Assembly: GCA_001779115.1 (NCBI GenBank)
Contig: MFJF01000018.1
Coordinates: 1-38,088 of the forward strand
Reading direction: 5' to 3'
Source: Candidatus Gottesmanbacteria bacterium RIFCSPHIGHO2_01_FULL_40_15
GTDB taxonomy: Bacteria > Patescibacteriota > Microgenomatia > 2-02-FULL-39-11
DNA length: 38,088 bases
Shown piece by piece: positions 17,521-26,740 of this stretch. A model generated the notes under the pieces. The model made no database searches and was not told where the DNA came from. It saw only the letters and a list, made by a program, of their open reading frames with translations. Within the stretch, counting starts at the first letter, position 1. Each line of letters starts with the position of its first letter. The translations under genes were made by a program, and so were the position numbers.

Positions 17521-18369
17521 CTTTTGACCGCCTATCACGATATAAAGACCTTCTACATTTTCACCCAGGAGAGTTTCCGGAGGTTGTTGTATATTAACTA
17601 AAGCTCTATTATTGTCCTGAGATTTTTTTTTAAGAAACCCGATACGATCAAAAAGGACTGACTTTTTCGGAATTTCCGGAGGGGGTAAAATTCCGTCTGT
17701 CGCTAAAAGTACCGGCAGAATATCCAAATCTTCAAGCGGAACAAATTCGGAATCTATTAAATCATTTCTTTTTTTTTGGTTCAGGAGCAAATTGAACGGA
17801 GGATAACGGAGATTAACCGGTCCTGTTTTATACAAGTCCTTTTTTGTCCGGCGGGCATAAAAATTAGTGCCCAGGGAACCGATTACCGCCTGATAAGAAT
17901 CAGGATTTAAATCAAACCAGCTGAAAGAAATTCCGGAGGCGGAAATAAGGTCTTGAAGTATTTCTTCGGATTTTAAATTCAGATCGCGGAAATCCACTTT
18001 TTCAAATAAAATGTTTAATATTTCCGGCGTTTCCGGGAGAGGTGGTTTATCCGGTGATGTTATATGAGCTGACGCAAACCGGTAATAAATGTCAGTAAAT
18101 TTATTAATTATAAATTTACCAAGAACAGATTCAGTAACCATATTATCATTACAATCCATATATAGAAATTCCGGCATGGAAACATCCCAAACCAAAATCC
18201 GGTCAGGAAAAATATAATGACCGTCACCCTGAAATTGACGAAACTTTCCGTCCAAACCACGCCGCAGATATTTCATTCGGTATGCAATGTTTCCGGTTAA
18301 TTTTCCGGATTTTTCAAATACCGTAACCGCGGGCAATATTCCGCCGGTCTCTATAGGTTGGGTTGTCAT
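17515..18369 (-). CDS. Hypothetical protein, possible divergent PP2C-like phosphatase
   Basis: LPVLLATDGILPP and SQDNNRALVNIQ resemble PPM-family ATDG and DN-x-T motifs; weak. Confidence 0.5.
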   Translation of the reverse strand: MTTQPIETGGILPAVTVFEKSGKLTGNIAYRMKYLRRGLDGKFRQFQGDGHYIFPDRILVWDVSMPEFLYMDCNDNMVTESVLGKFIINKFTDIYYRFASAHITSPDKPPLPETPEILNILFEKVDFRDLNLKSEEILQDLISASGISFSWFDLNPDSYQAVIGSLGTNFYARRTKKDLYKTGPVNLRYPPFNLLLNQKKRNDLIDSEFVPLEDLDILPVLLATDGILPPPEIPKKSVLFDRIGFLKKKSQDNNRALVNIQQPPETLLGENVEGLYIVIGGQKS

Positions 18370-18527
18370 AATTTAATCTAATTGGCAGGATTAATCTTTG
18401 GGAGGATCCGATTAACGGGATGCAGGAATTCAATATATTATACAAATATCAGAACAGATTACAAGTTGATTAATAATTTCAACCGGGACTTGATTGGGAT
18501 GAAATCTTAAGTCATACTCATTAATAT

Positions 18528-19373
18528 ATGGCTAAATTTGTTCCCGATGTCAAAACCCAGAGATGGATAGTAATTTCGCAAACCAGAGTAAACAGGCCGG
18601 ATGACGCCAATGAGGGAGAAAAACCGAAAGCATGTCCCTTCTGTACCGGCAATGAAGCGATGACACCTTCTGAAATCATGAGAATAGGCGAAGGAGAGAA
18701 GGATAAACCGGGTTGGAAAATCAGGGTAATCCCCAATAAATATCCGATTACCGATGTACATGAAGTAATAATCCACAGCCCCGATCATGATAAGAACATA
18801 GAAGAATTAAATATTGAACAAGTTACAGCTCTTTTGAGGGTCTACAGGCAAAGATTCCAGGCACACACGTTTGACGGCCAGGTGATGATTTTCTGCAACC
18901 ACGGGGAGCATGCCGGGGCATCCTTACACCATCCCCATTCACAACTGGTCCTTATTCCGAAACAGATAAATTTGGACGCACTGGTTCGGGAGCCTATAAT
19001 GAACGTGATTGAAGATAATAATTTCTTTGTTACATACTGCCCTGATTTTTCCCAATGGCCGTATGAGATCTGGATTTCACCCAAGAAAGAAGGAACTACA
19101 TACGGCGAAGTGACAGATGAAGAAATAAAGGATTTGGCTGATCTTCTCCAGAATTCCCTGTGCCGCCTGAAAAGCAAGCATAACGATCCGCGGGTTATGA
19201 AAATCAATCCCAATATTCAGTTTGCCTATAATTTTTATATCCACCACGCCAAAAATTGGTTTATACGGATTATTCCCCGGATGGTCCACCGCGCCGGTTT
19301 CGAGCTTGGTACCGGTTTGTCGGTCAATATTGTTGATCCGACGGTAGCGGCACAGGAATTAAAGGTTCAGTAA
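18528..19373 (+). CDS. galT: Galactose-1-phosphate uridylyltransferase family
   Basis: CPFCTGNE, VIPNKYP, HGEHAGASLHHPHSQLVLIPK. Confidence 0.92.
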   Translation: MAKFVPDVKTQRWIVISQTRVNRPDDANEGEKPKACPFCTGNEAMTPSEIMRIGEGEKDKPGWKIRVIPNKYPITDVHEVIIHSPDHDKNIEELNIEQVTALLRVYRQRFQAHTFDGQVMIFCNHGEHAGASLHHPHSQLVLIPKQINLDALVREPIMNVIEDNNFFVTYCPDFSQWPYEIWISPKKEGTTYGEVTDEEIKDLADLLQNSLCRLKSKHNDPRVMKINPNIQFAYNFYIHHAKNWFIRIIPRMVHRAGFELGTGLSVNIVDPTVAAQELKVQ

Positions 19374-19384
19374 ACTTATTATTA

Positions 19385-19738
19385 ATGACAGGAAATACAG
19401 GTAAAGAAGGGGTTGGAATCAGTCCTGAAGATGTCGCACTATACAGCGAAAAATTTCCGAAATTGTCTCCGGAGGAGATTCAAGACGTGATAGTCAGTTA
19501 TTTGGAAGGACTTGATGGAAATAATATCATGATTTTTGTCCCAATATTTATTGAAAAAAAATTGCATGAAAGAAATATGCAAAAACAACTGACTGATCTT
19601 AATGAAGAATTCGTCAAACAAATATTTCCGGATCAGTTAACAGCTCAACCGCAAGAACCGTCGGAACAGTTTCAGATAAGAGACACTTTGCTTCCAAAAG
19701 TTCTTAAGACCATCAGAGGAGTTATTTTCCGCGGATAA
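19385..19738 (+). CDS. Hypothetical protein
   Basis: 117 aa directly downstream of galT. Confidence 0.6.
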   Translation: MTGNTGKEGVGISPEDVALYSEKFPKLSPEEIQDVIVSYLEGLDGNNIMIFVPIFIEKKLHERNMQKQLTDLNEEFVKQIFPDQLTAQPQEPSEQFQIRDTLLPKVLKTIRGVIFRG

Positions 19739-19808
19739 ACCTTTTAATCTTACGATTTTCTTACACTTAACTTTCTTTGTGAAAATTTTAGTATGAGAAA
19801 GTTTAAAA

Positions 19809-21368
19809 ATGCCAGGCATAGAATCGGGAATATCCAATTTTGATAGTCCGAAAGTATTAATTACCGGTGCGGGATTATTACCGGATGAATTAGCTCGAAA
19901 CGGATCCGGAAATCCGGAAGACGTAATTTTTCGCGAAGAAAAGATTGATATTTTTAAAAATGAGGAGCAATTAGTCCAATTGCGGGCAGAGTTAAAAGAG
20001 AAGGGATTTGTAACCCAGAAGGGAGAAGCAGTTAAAACAGGAGTAAACGAAGCAGCGACAATTCTAAGAGAAATCAACAATGGAAGGACTTTGAGAGATT
20101 TTATAAGTAAGTCGGGTAAAATACTGGCCGGTACGGCATTAAATCAGAGGATAAAAAGCATTGAATCAGGCAAGTTCGATATAAGAAAAGAAAAAGAAGA
20201 TGACGCTTTATTAAATAAAAAATTAAGCCTAATATGGGATGGACGAAAACCGGAAGAACTTCCGGGTTGGGGTCAGGGAATCAGAACAAATCAGCCTGTC
20301 CCTTTACCGGAGAAAATTAACCAGCGTTCTGCCAAAAACAGGAAAGAAACAGTAAGACAAATTAAAAAAAAACTGAAGCGGTTCGTAAATCCGGAATCCA
20401 AATTATCATATCTTACAGGCATGGCGGCAGGTACACTGCAGCAATTTTTGGCAAAAGAAGCATTAAAATCCATGCCGATGCTGACATATGAGGACCGGTT
20501 AATGTTGGCCAATACATTCCAGGCAGCAACGGCCATCGCGGCTGTCGGGGGAAATTTAGTAATCGGTAAATTACAGAATAAATCCGATTTATTTAAAAGG
20601 CTTGAGAATAAGATAAAAATCGAAGATATAATCAACGGTTATATATTATCAAGAGCAGTAGTAGCCGCATCGCGCAATTTCGGAGCTGAACATCCTGAAA
20701 TCGGGGAGAGAATTTTGGGATTTGTAAAGGGTATTTTTAACGGGGACGGGGGAGAAGTAACAGGTGAAACCGGTTTTATTAAGAATGATATTTTTCCATT
20801 GGATTTTCCGGAAGCGGATGCACCCGGATCACATGCAATTTCAGACCGGCATGATTTTATTGAACACAATCCAGCGACGGCGCAACCGGAAAAATCTCAC
20901 GTCCGGCCCGGAATTGCAGCGGTGGCGGAGGAAAATTTTTTGGGGAAAGCCAATGTTCCTGACGGAGGAAATAAAGGCATCATTTTTGAGAGTAATCCTT
21001 CAGATCAAAACGGAGAAAAATTTGACGAAATTGTCCCGGTAGCCGAACCGGAAGCTGCAGAAAACACGGGAAATTTCGGGGAATATGAGGAATATATTGT
21101 GAAAAATGGTGATACATTAGGTCAAATCGGATTGGAACACGGTTGGAAGGATCCGTACGGACATAATATGACGCAAACTATTGTCAGAAACATGACGGAA
21201 CTCATTTCAGATGAAAATGCGGAAGCAATCTCGGAAGTAGTAAAAAATCCCGGAATGGCAGCCCGGATAGGCGGCAAAGTAACCCGGTTTTGGGAAACAA
21301 TAATGGCAGCGGCAAGATATATACGTCCGGGGCAAAAATTGTTAATTCCTGTAGGGGAGGGAAAATAA
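19809..21368 (+). CDS. LysM-like domain protein with internal hydrophobic region
   Basis: C-terminus EEYIVKNGDTLGQIG...IRPGQKLLIP; hydrophobic segments around LTGMAAGTLQQFLA and ANTFQAATAIAAVGGNLVIG. Confidence 0.7.
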   Translation: MPGIESGISNFDSPKVLITGAGLLPDELARNGSGNPEDVIFREEKIDIFKNEEQLVQLRAELKEKGFVTQKGEAVKTGVNEAATILREINNGRTLRDFISKSGKILAGTALNQRIKSIESGKFDIRKEKEDDALLNKKLSLIWDGRKPEELPGWGQGIRTNQPVPLPEKINQRSAKNRKETVRQIKKKLKRFVNPESKLSYLTGMAAGTLQQFLAKEALKSMPMLTYEDRLMLANTFQAATAIAAVGGNLVIGKLQNKSDLFKRLENKIKIEDIINGYILSRAVVAASRNFGAEHPEIGERILGFVKGIFNGDGGEVTGETGFIKNDIFPLDFPEADAPGSHAISDRHDFIEHNPATAQPEKSHVRPGIAAVAEENFLGKANVPDGGNKGIIFESNPSDQNGEKFDEIVPVAEPEAAENTGNFGEYEEYIVKNGDTLGQIGLEHGWKDPYGHNMTQTIVRNMTELISDENAEAISEVVKNPGMAARIGGKVTRFWETIMAAARYIRPGQKLLIPVGEGK

Positions 21369-21369
21369 A

Positions 21370-21630
21370 TTAAACCTGACCCTTTTGCTGCAGACCCAAA
21401 AGCCAAAGAACTGCTTCTTTTTTATACCTCCGGTCGCCTCTTGAGTTTATCCTGATGGCGGGAAGCTTTCCCCTTTTACCCCATCTTTTAATCGTCAGGG
21501 GAGAAACGCGCAGGATTTTAGCAACTTCACGGACAGTTAATAATTCGGGCCATTCATCACCAAGAGCCATAAACTTATTCAGCAAACGGTTGACCCCATG
21601 TTCAAGCAGGGTTTTTGAGTACGGAAGCAA
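21370..21630 (-). CDS. Helix-turn-helix (MerR/excisionase-like) DNA-binding protein
   Basis: LLTVREVAKILRVSPLTIKRWGKRGKLPAIRINSRGDRRYKKEAVLWLL; start may be TTG 21630 or ATG 21570. Confidence 0.8.
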   Translation of the reverse strand: MLPYSKTLLEHGVNRLLNKFMALGDEWPELLTVREVAKILRVSPLTIKRWGKRGKLPAIRINSRGDRRYKKEAVLWLLGLQQKGQV

Positions 21631-21778
21631 CTGTTGCCGACTCCTTATTTAAATGTTAATAATCCGGAGCAGAAGACTCGAATCCAATATCAATTTGATA
21701 TTTACTGTAACATATGAATTTCAATATTGTCAATAGTAATCAAAGAGGTGCAATCAGAATGTTATAGAATGATGTACT

Positions 21779-22885
21779 TTAGAGGATGGTGAATGTAATT
21801 TTATCGCAGGAGACGGCGATGTTTACAGCAGGGTTGAAAGTACCCAGCTGAAGGCTGTTGACTCCGGTCGGCCGAAGGACAGTGATGGTTCCTTCAAGGG
21901 TGTAACCGGGAGTAACTTGAGGAGGAAGAGGCGCCGGCCGGGATGGCGGAATTCCCAGAATTATTCTGATTAAATCTCCAATAAAGCTTAAGGGATTGAA
22001 TCTGTTTTCTGTTTGCGCGCCAAGAATCCCGCTGGATTGGCCGTTGACTACATAAGATAGAGCGGGAGTGCCGTTTATATCCAGCCATATATTATAAAAA
22101 CCGGCTTTTTGGTCATCTGAAGGAACAGTGTAGGCCCATGATGTTTGGTATCTGTCTGTAGTTTTCGGAATTTTAACGCCATTAAGAGCACCAGAACTTG
22201 TTATTTGCACCCCGTCCCTTTCCACATGATAGATAACCGAAACCGGACCTGTTTGGGCCGGATCGGTTGCCCTGACAATGGTTGTTATTTTAAAAGTTGA
22301 TCCGACTCCAATCTGACCCTGAACTGAAGTTTGCTGGCAAATAAAAGCTTTGACAGGTTCTTTGGTAACCGGCGGAAGAGAAGGAGCTATATTACCTGTG
22401 GTCGGATTTACAGGTTTTTCTTCTTTAGGTTTTTCCGGCCCCTGACATGAAGAATAGCACTGGATTTGTTTGTAATCGCAGTAACCCAAACCGGGATTAC
22501 AATATTTTTTTGTTGAATCCAAAATATCTATCTGGCCGCATTCTCCGGGATCAAGCCGGGCTTTATCACAGTCGACAATTGTCCGATAAGCACCCGGATC
22601 GGAAAAACCGCAGTATTGATTGTTACCGCAGCCTTTGGGACAATGCATAACCTGGCAAAGACCGGTATATGTTCTTCCCGTATTAACACAAGTTGCACCT
22701 TGTGGAGGCCACTTTAACCGGCAGGTTTTTTCATAATCGACAGCCCGGGGTCTAATGTCCTGGGATTGCCTGGAGAAAAAAATGACAAGAAACATTGCCA
22801 GAAGAAGGATGAAACCGATAACCAAAGACGGAAAGCTTAAGTTTTTTTGAAACTTATCAGCCGCTTTTTTTTTAATTTTTGGCAT
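21779..22885 (-). CDS. Secreted/membrane-anchored Cys-rich protein
   Basis: TM FPSLVIGFILLLAMFLVIFF then Cys-rich segment and Ig-like beta region. Confidence 0.7.
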   Translation of the reverse strand: MPKIKKKAADKFQKNLSFPSLVIGFILLLAMFLVIFFSRQSQDIRPRAVDYEKTCRLKWPPQGATCVNTGRTYTGLCQVMHCPKGCGNNQYCGFSDPGAYRTIVDCDKARLDPGECGQIDILDSTKKYCNPGLGYCDYKQIQCYSSCQGPEKPKEEKPVNPTTGNIAPSLPPVTKEPVKAFICQQTSVQGQIGVGSTFKITTIVRATDPAQTGPVSVIYHVERDGVQITSSGALNGVKIPKTTDRYQTSWAYTVPSDDQKAGFYNIWLDINGTPALSYVVNGQSSGILGAQTENRFNPLSFIGDLIRIILGIPPSRPAPLPPQVTPGYTLEGTITVLRPTGVNSLQLGTFNPAVNIAVSCDKITFTIL

Positions 22886-22967
22886 TGCTTTATCCCGTAA
22901 TTCAATGCTAGGCGAGAGGGTAATTGTTGTCAATACGGGGCAACCAATACCCGGGAGAACGGCAACT

Positions 22968-22998
22968 AAAAAACATCCGTAAATCAGGGATGTTTTTT
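22968..22998 (-). terminator. Rho-independent terminator downstream of rplL
   Basis: AAAAAACATCC-gtaaatcag-GGATGTTTTTT; potentially bidirectional. Confidence 0.85.
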
Positions 22999-23022
22999 AG
23001 CCCCGTGATGTCCTTGATAGAA

Positions 23023-23412
23023 TTATTTTAATTCTACTGTTGCTCCGGCGGCTGTCAATTTGGTTTTGGCTTCTTCCGCTGTTTTTTTGTTGACTCCATT
23101 CATTACTTCTTTCGGAGCTGATTCTACCATAGTTTTAGCTTCCTGAAGACCCAAGGTGGGAACGAGTTCGCGGACTGCTTTAATGACGGAGATTTTATTG
23201 CTACCCGGTGCACTTAAGACTACATTGAAAGTAGTCTGTTCGGGCGCGGCTTCAGCCGGGGCTCCAGCGGGTGCAGTTTGAGGTACGGCCATAGCCGCAG
23301 GTGCCGCCGATACGCCGAATTTATCTTCCAGAGCTTTAACAAGATCCGCCAAATCCATGACTGACATTTCTTCCACCGCTTTCAGAATATCGTCTTTTGT
23401 TAATTTTGCCAA
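23023..23412 (-). CDS. rplL: 50S ribosomal protein L7/L12
   Basis: [21 protein letters not shown]...[49 protein letters not shown] start with SD AGGAGGTGA. Confidence 0.97.
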   Translation of the reverse strand: MAKLTKDDILKAVEEMSVMDLADLVKALEDKFGVSAAPAAMAVPQTAPAGAPAEAAPEQTTFNVVLSAPGSNKISVIKAVRELVPTLGLQEAKTMVESAPKEVMNGVNKKTAEEAKTKLTAAGATVELK

Positions 23413-23449
23413 ATAATGTCACCTCCTAATATGATTTTTAATTTTAAAT

Positions 23450-23998
23450 CTAATCCGGTTTTTTGTTTTTAATATTATTTAAAACAATAACGATTTTTTG
23501 GAGATTCCAATTAAGACTGTTATGAAGGCCGTAAATCGGTGATTTCAATCCGGCGAAAAGAGTGGCGAGAAGTATGTCTTTTGACGGCAATATTGCCAAC
23601 TTATCAAAATCTGCCGAAGTTGTCAGTTTATTTTCCAGAACTCCGATTCTAACTTTAGGAAGAGAGAAGCTTTTGGAGAAGTTAAAGAGTTCTTTGACGG
23701 CAGCCAGAGGGTCACCGTAAGCAAAAAAAGCGGCATTTGAATCTTTCAGGGACTCGTATAATTTCTCTTTATTTTCTTTTGTTGTTTTTTCAGTTTTATC
23801 AAGGGATATTTTAAAAAGAGTATTTTTTACGACAAGAAGATCAGCTTCAACTTTTTTGAGAGATTTTCTTAAATCTTCAAGCTGCTTATGGGTAAGACCT
23901 TTGTAATCGGTAAGAAAGAATGCCCGGGCTTTATTGAGTTTTCCGGTTACTTTTTCAACGATTTCGGCTTTTTTCGGATGAGGTGTTTTTCTTTTCAT
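23450..23998 (-). CDS. rplJ: 50S ribosomal protein L10
   Basis: KAEIVEKVTGKLNKARAFFLTDYKGLTHKQLEDLRKSLKKVEADLLVVKNTL. Confidence 0.95.
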   Translation of the reverse strand: MKRKTPHPKKAEIVEKVTGKLNKARAFFLTDYKGLTHKQLEDLRKSLKKVEADLLVVKNTLFKISLDKTEKTTKENKEKLYESLKDSNAAFFAYGDPLAAVKELFNFSKSFSLPKVRIGVLENKLTTSADFDKLAILPSKDILLATLFAGLKSPIYGLHNSLNWNLQKIVIVLNNIKNKKPD

Positions 23999-24000
23999 AA

Positions 24001-24097
24001 AAAAATCCCTACCTACAGGGATTCAGATAATATTAAATCTTTTTCCCTCGGTAGGCTATTTTTAACCCCGCTTAGCGGGGACCTACTGTCTTTAGGA
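24001..24097 (-). promoter_or_regulatory. Ribosomal protein L10 leader RNA with terminal hairpin
   Basis: Minus strand: AAAGACAGTAGGTCCCCGCTAAGCGGGGTTAAAAATAGCCTACCGAGGG ... AATCCCTGTAGGTAGGGATTTTTT-ATG. Confidence 0.8.
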
Positions 24098-24152
24098 TCC
24101 AATGATTGTAGCATATGTCCGAATCAGATGGCAAGAAGAAGAAAAGTTAATT

Positions 24153-25106
24153 TCAGTTTGTGCAGAGGTTGCTGGTAGCGCAGGGTTGTCCCTGAACTGC
24201 CGCACCGAAACTGTTTAACTGAAGATAACCTGGACAGATCTGCTGGTTGAAGTAATTGAGAACATCGTCCCAGCCGGCGGCATTGGGAACTACCCGGCAG
24301 GTACCCGGACTGCTGGCAATACCAAGGACAGTCGGACGGTGGCAAAGGGAATCTGAATTTCCGGCATAGGCGGCCACAAAGACTGTGGCGCTTATAGGCA
24401 CTGATTTGAAAACCTGAGCTTCTTTTATGGCGGCATCTTTGGCAACGGTTCTGGAAACATCAATACCATCAATAATTTTATTACCGCGGCCGTCCGATGT
24501 CAGGATAACGACGTTTTTAACTCCTGAGGGACCGGGATTATTTTTAAACTGGGTTGTACCGATCCTTTCTCCGCAGACAATACAGGTTCCCGACCCTTCA
24601 TACTTGACGGAAGTTAATGCCGACTGAACGGTACTTAAACCACCTGATAAATTAGTCAGTTTGATATGGAGTTTGCTCGGTACACTAGAGCCATTTGATG
24701 TTAACGACCTGCCAAAAGATGAAATTCCTACCCGGACTTTGCCGTTTTTGGCAGCGGGGGACTGGGCAATTTTATCTATCAAATCTTTAACTGCCTGTTT
24801 TGACCATTCCAGTTTGGTTTTGGTAACGCCGTTAACCGTTTCTTTGTTGTTCATACTTGATGACCTGTCCATGACAAACATCAGATCAACAGGTTGGGCG
24901 GCGCATGATGGAGGAGTGGGGGAAGGAGCGGCAACCGCCGTAAAGGCTGAATAGCAGACAGGTCCGGCGGCCTGTGACTTTTGAGGAGAAATATCAGTGT
25001 CGGAATTCATGACGTAAACTGTGTAAATAAGGGCCGACAATACCATTATCAGGGAAATAAGACTGAGCTCATTTACATGGAAGACAAATTTTTTCAGATT
25101 TTTCAT
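24153..25106 (-). CDS. von Willebrand factor A domain protein, membrane-anchored
   Basis: PVDLMFVMDRSSSMNNKE (MIDAS DxSxS), VVILTSDGRGNKII; N-terminal TM. Confidence 0.85.
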   Translation of the reverse strand: MKNLKKFVFHVNELSLISLIMVLSALIYTVYVMNSDTDISPQKSQAAGPVCYSAFTAVAAPSPTPPSCAAQPVDLMFVMDRSSSMNNKETVNGVTKTKLEWSKQAVKDLIDKIAQSPAAKNGKVRVGISSFGRSLTSNGSSVPSKLHIKLTNLSGGLSTVQSALTSVKYEGSGTCIVCGERIGTTQFKNNPGPSGVKNVVILTSDGRGNKIIDGIDVSRTVAKDAAIKEAQVFKSVPISATVFVAAYAGNSDSLCHRPTVLGIASSPGTCRVVPNAAGWDDVLNYFNQQICPGYLQLNSFGAAVQGQPCATSNLCTN

Positions 25107-25118
25107 AATTTTATATTA

Positions 25119-26255
25119 TTAATTACTTGTTGTTACCGAATATTCCAGCATTTGAGCGCTGACCTGATATGAACCGGTTGACGTAATTTTATAAGATGAA
25201 GTCCGGCCGATATAAGTTCCGGTTGAAGTTTTTCCTGCCGGAACCATCTGGGAAAAGACATATTTATTGGTTGTTTTATTGAGAAGGCGGAAATTCATAT
25301 ATCTGATTATTTTTCCTCCTGCGGCTGTTCCGTAAGCGACAAATGAAACATTATTGCCGACTTTTACCTGTCCGCCGACGGGAAGGGCATAGCCGTTAAC
25401 CAAAGTCACAACTTTAGTGCAGGTCAGAGCATTAAGGTAAGGTGTCGGTGATTTGGTCGGAGTTTTCGGCGGTGGTGTGGGCGTTTTAGTCGGTGTTGTA
25501 ATAATAACACCTTTACTGAACCACTTGACGCATTTTCCGTCGGCGGCGGAGAAGCGGCCGTCACTCAGGGTAAAGTAGCCGTTAACCTGGAAGTTGACAG
25601 GATATTTTCCTCCCCAGTTCAGATCGGGTTTGTTTATTTCACTATATGAAACGGTAAAGGTGGCCGATGTTTGACCTGAGGCAGCGGTTATAACTTTCTG
25701 GTATTGGGCAGTACCGCTAAAAAAGATCGGTTTAGTACCATTATCACGGTTATAAAAGGCCAGGGTAAAGCTTTTAATTGCAGTTCCGGATGGCGGTGTG
25801 CCGTTGACGGTAACGGTTAATGACTGGCCGGAATTTAAGACCGATTTGGAAATTGATGACGAGGTGCAAACATAAGGGCGCTGAACCGGTGTCGGGGTCG
25901 GTGATTTAGGAGGCAGAGGCGGGGAAGTAGGTTCACAACTTTTATCATGTCTTTTCCAAATACCGGTTCCGGGAGCGGCACCGGCGATATCTATCTGTTC
26001 CGCACCGCAATTTTTAGAAAAGCAGGCGCTTTGGCAGCCTTCACAGAGGGGAATGTCATTAACTACAGGATCATCTTTATTCCATGACCAATAATGGTTG
26101 ACCCAAGTTGTGGGGTAGGCATTTGAATAGCAACAGGATTGAGTACAATAATATTGGTTTGTTTGGGCAGCTATTTGTCCGGTTCCGGTTTTGTTGAGGA
26201 TAAAAAATCCGAGGATAAATACAAGACAACCCGGCAGGAGCAGAAATTTTTTCAT
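25119..26255 (-). CDS. Secreted protein with Thr/Pro linkers and Ig-like regions
   Basis: Signal peptide; PPKSPTPTPVQRP and TPTKTPTPPPKTPTKSPTP linkers. Confidence 0.75.
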   Translation of the reverse strand: MKKFLLLPGCLVFILGFFILNKTGTGQIAAQTNQYYCTQSCCYSNAYPTTWVNHYWSWNKDDPVVNDIPLCEGCQSACFSKNCGAEQIDIAGAAPGTGIWKRHDKSCEPTSPPLPPKSPTPTPVQRPYVCTSSSISKSVLNSGQSLTVTVNGTPPSGTAIKSFTLAFYNRDNGTKPIFFSGTAQYQKVITAASGQTSATFTVSYSEINKPDLNWGGKYPVNFQVNGYFTLSDGRFSAADGKCVKWFSKGVIITTPTKTPTPPPKTPTKSPTPYLNALTCTKVVTLVNGYALPVGGQVKVGNNVSFVAYGTAAGGKIIRYMNFRLLNKTTNKYVFSQMVPAGKTSTGTYIGRTSSYKITSTGSYQVSAQMLEYSVTTSN

Positions 26256-26334
26256 TTAAAGCTTATATATCAAACATAAAGGAGTATTTCTCGGCTTGTC
26301 AATAGGGAGATAGAGTTGTTAAAATAATTATCTT

Positions 26335-26727
26335 ATGGATATTGGAATGGCACCTGATTTGAGACAAAATATTATTGTTACCCTTTATCTTCTTTTTTCA
26401 CACAACTATATTGCTTTTGCTTATTTTACCGGAATAATTCTGGGGATAATCCTGTCGATCTGGAAACCCTCCAGGTTTTCCGTTTTTATCCTGTTGGGTT
26501 TTGCCGTTCTTCTTTTTTCATATGAATATGACAAGCATATCATTGCCGGGCTAAGGGAGCAGACATTGCAGTCGATTATAACCGTCACACCCCATTTCCG
26601 GTTCCAGAGACTAATAAACCTTTTTATTTCAGAAATTTTGCCGGTAGTTTTTTATGTTTCGGGGTGGGGATTAGTATTTGCGGCCGTTATATATGCCGGA
26701 ATGAAACTGGGGAAGAGTGAAAAGTAG
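26335..26727 (+). CDS. Three-TM hypothetical membrane protein
   Basis: 130 aa; promoter TTGTCA-18-TAAAAT upstream. Confidence 0.65.
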   Translation: MDIGMAPDLRQNIIVTLYLLFSHNYIAFAYFTGIILGIILSIWKPSRFSVFILLGFAVLLFSYEYDKHIIAGLREQTLQSIITVTPHFRFQRLINLFISEILPVVFYVSGWGLVFAAVIYAGMKLGKSEK

Positions 26728-26740
26728 ATAACTATTTTTC

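Noticed and set aside
21640-21700. tRNA-like GATTCGAGTC on minus strand near the HTH gene (possible att site)
   Set aside because: Flanking bases do not form a T-stem and no anticodon or acceptor stem was found.
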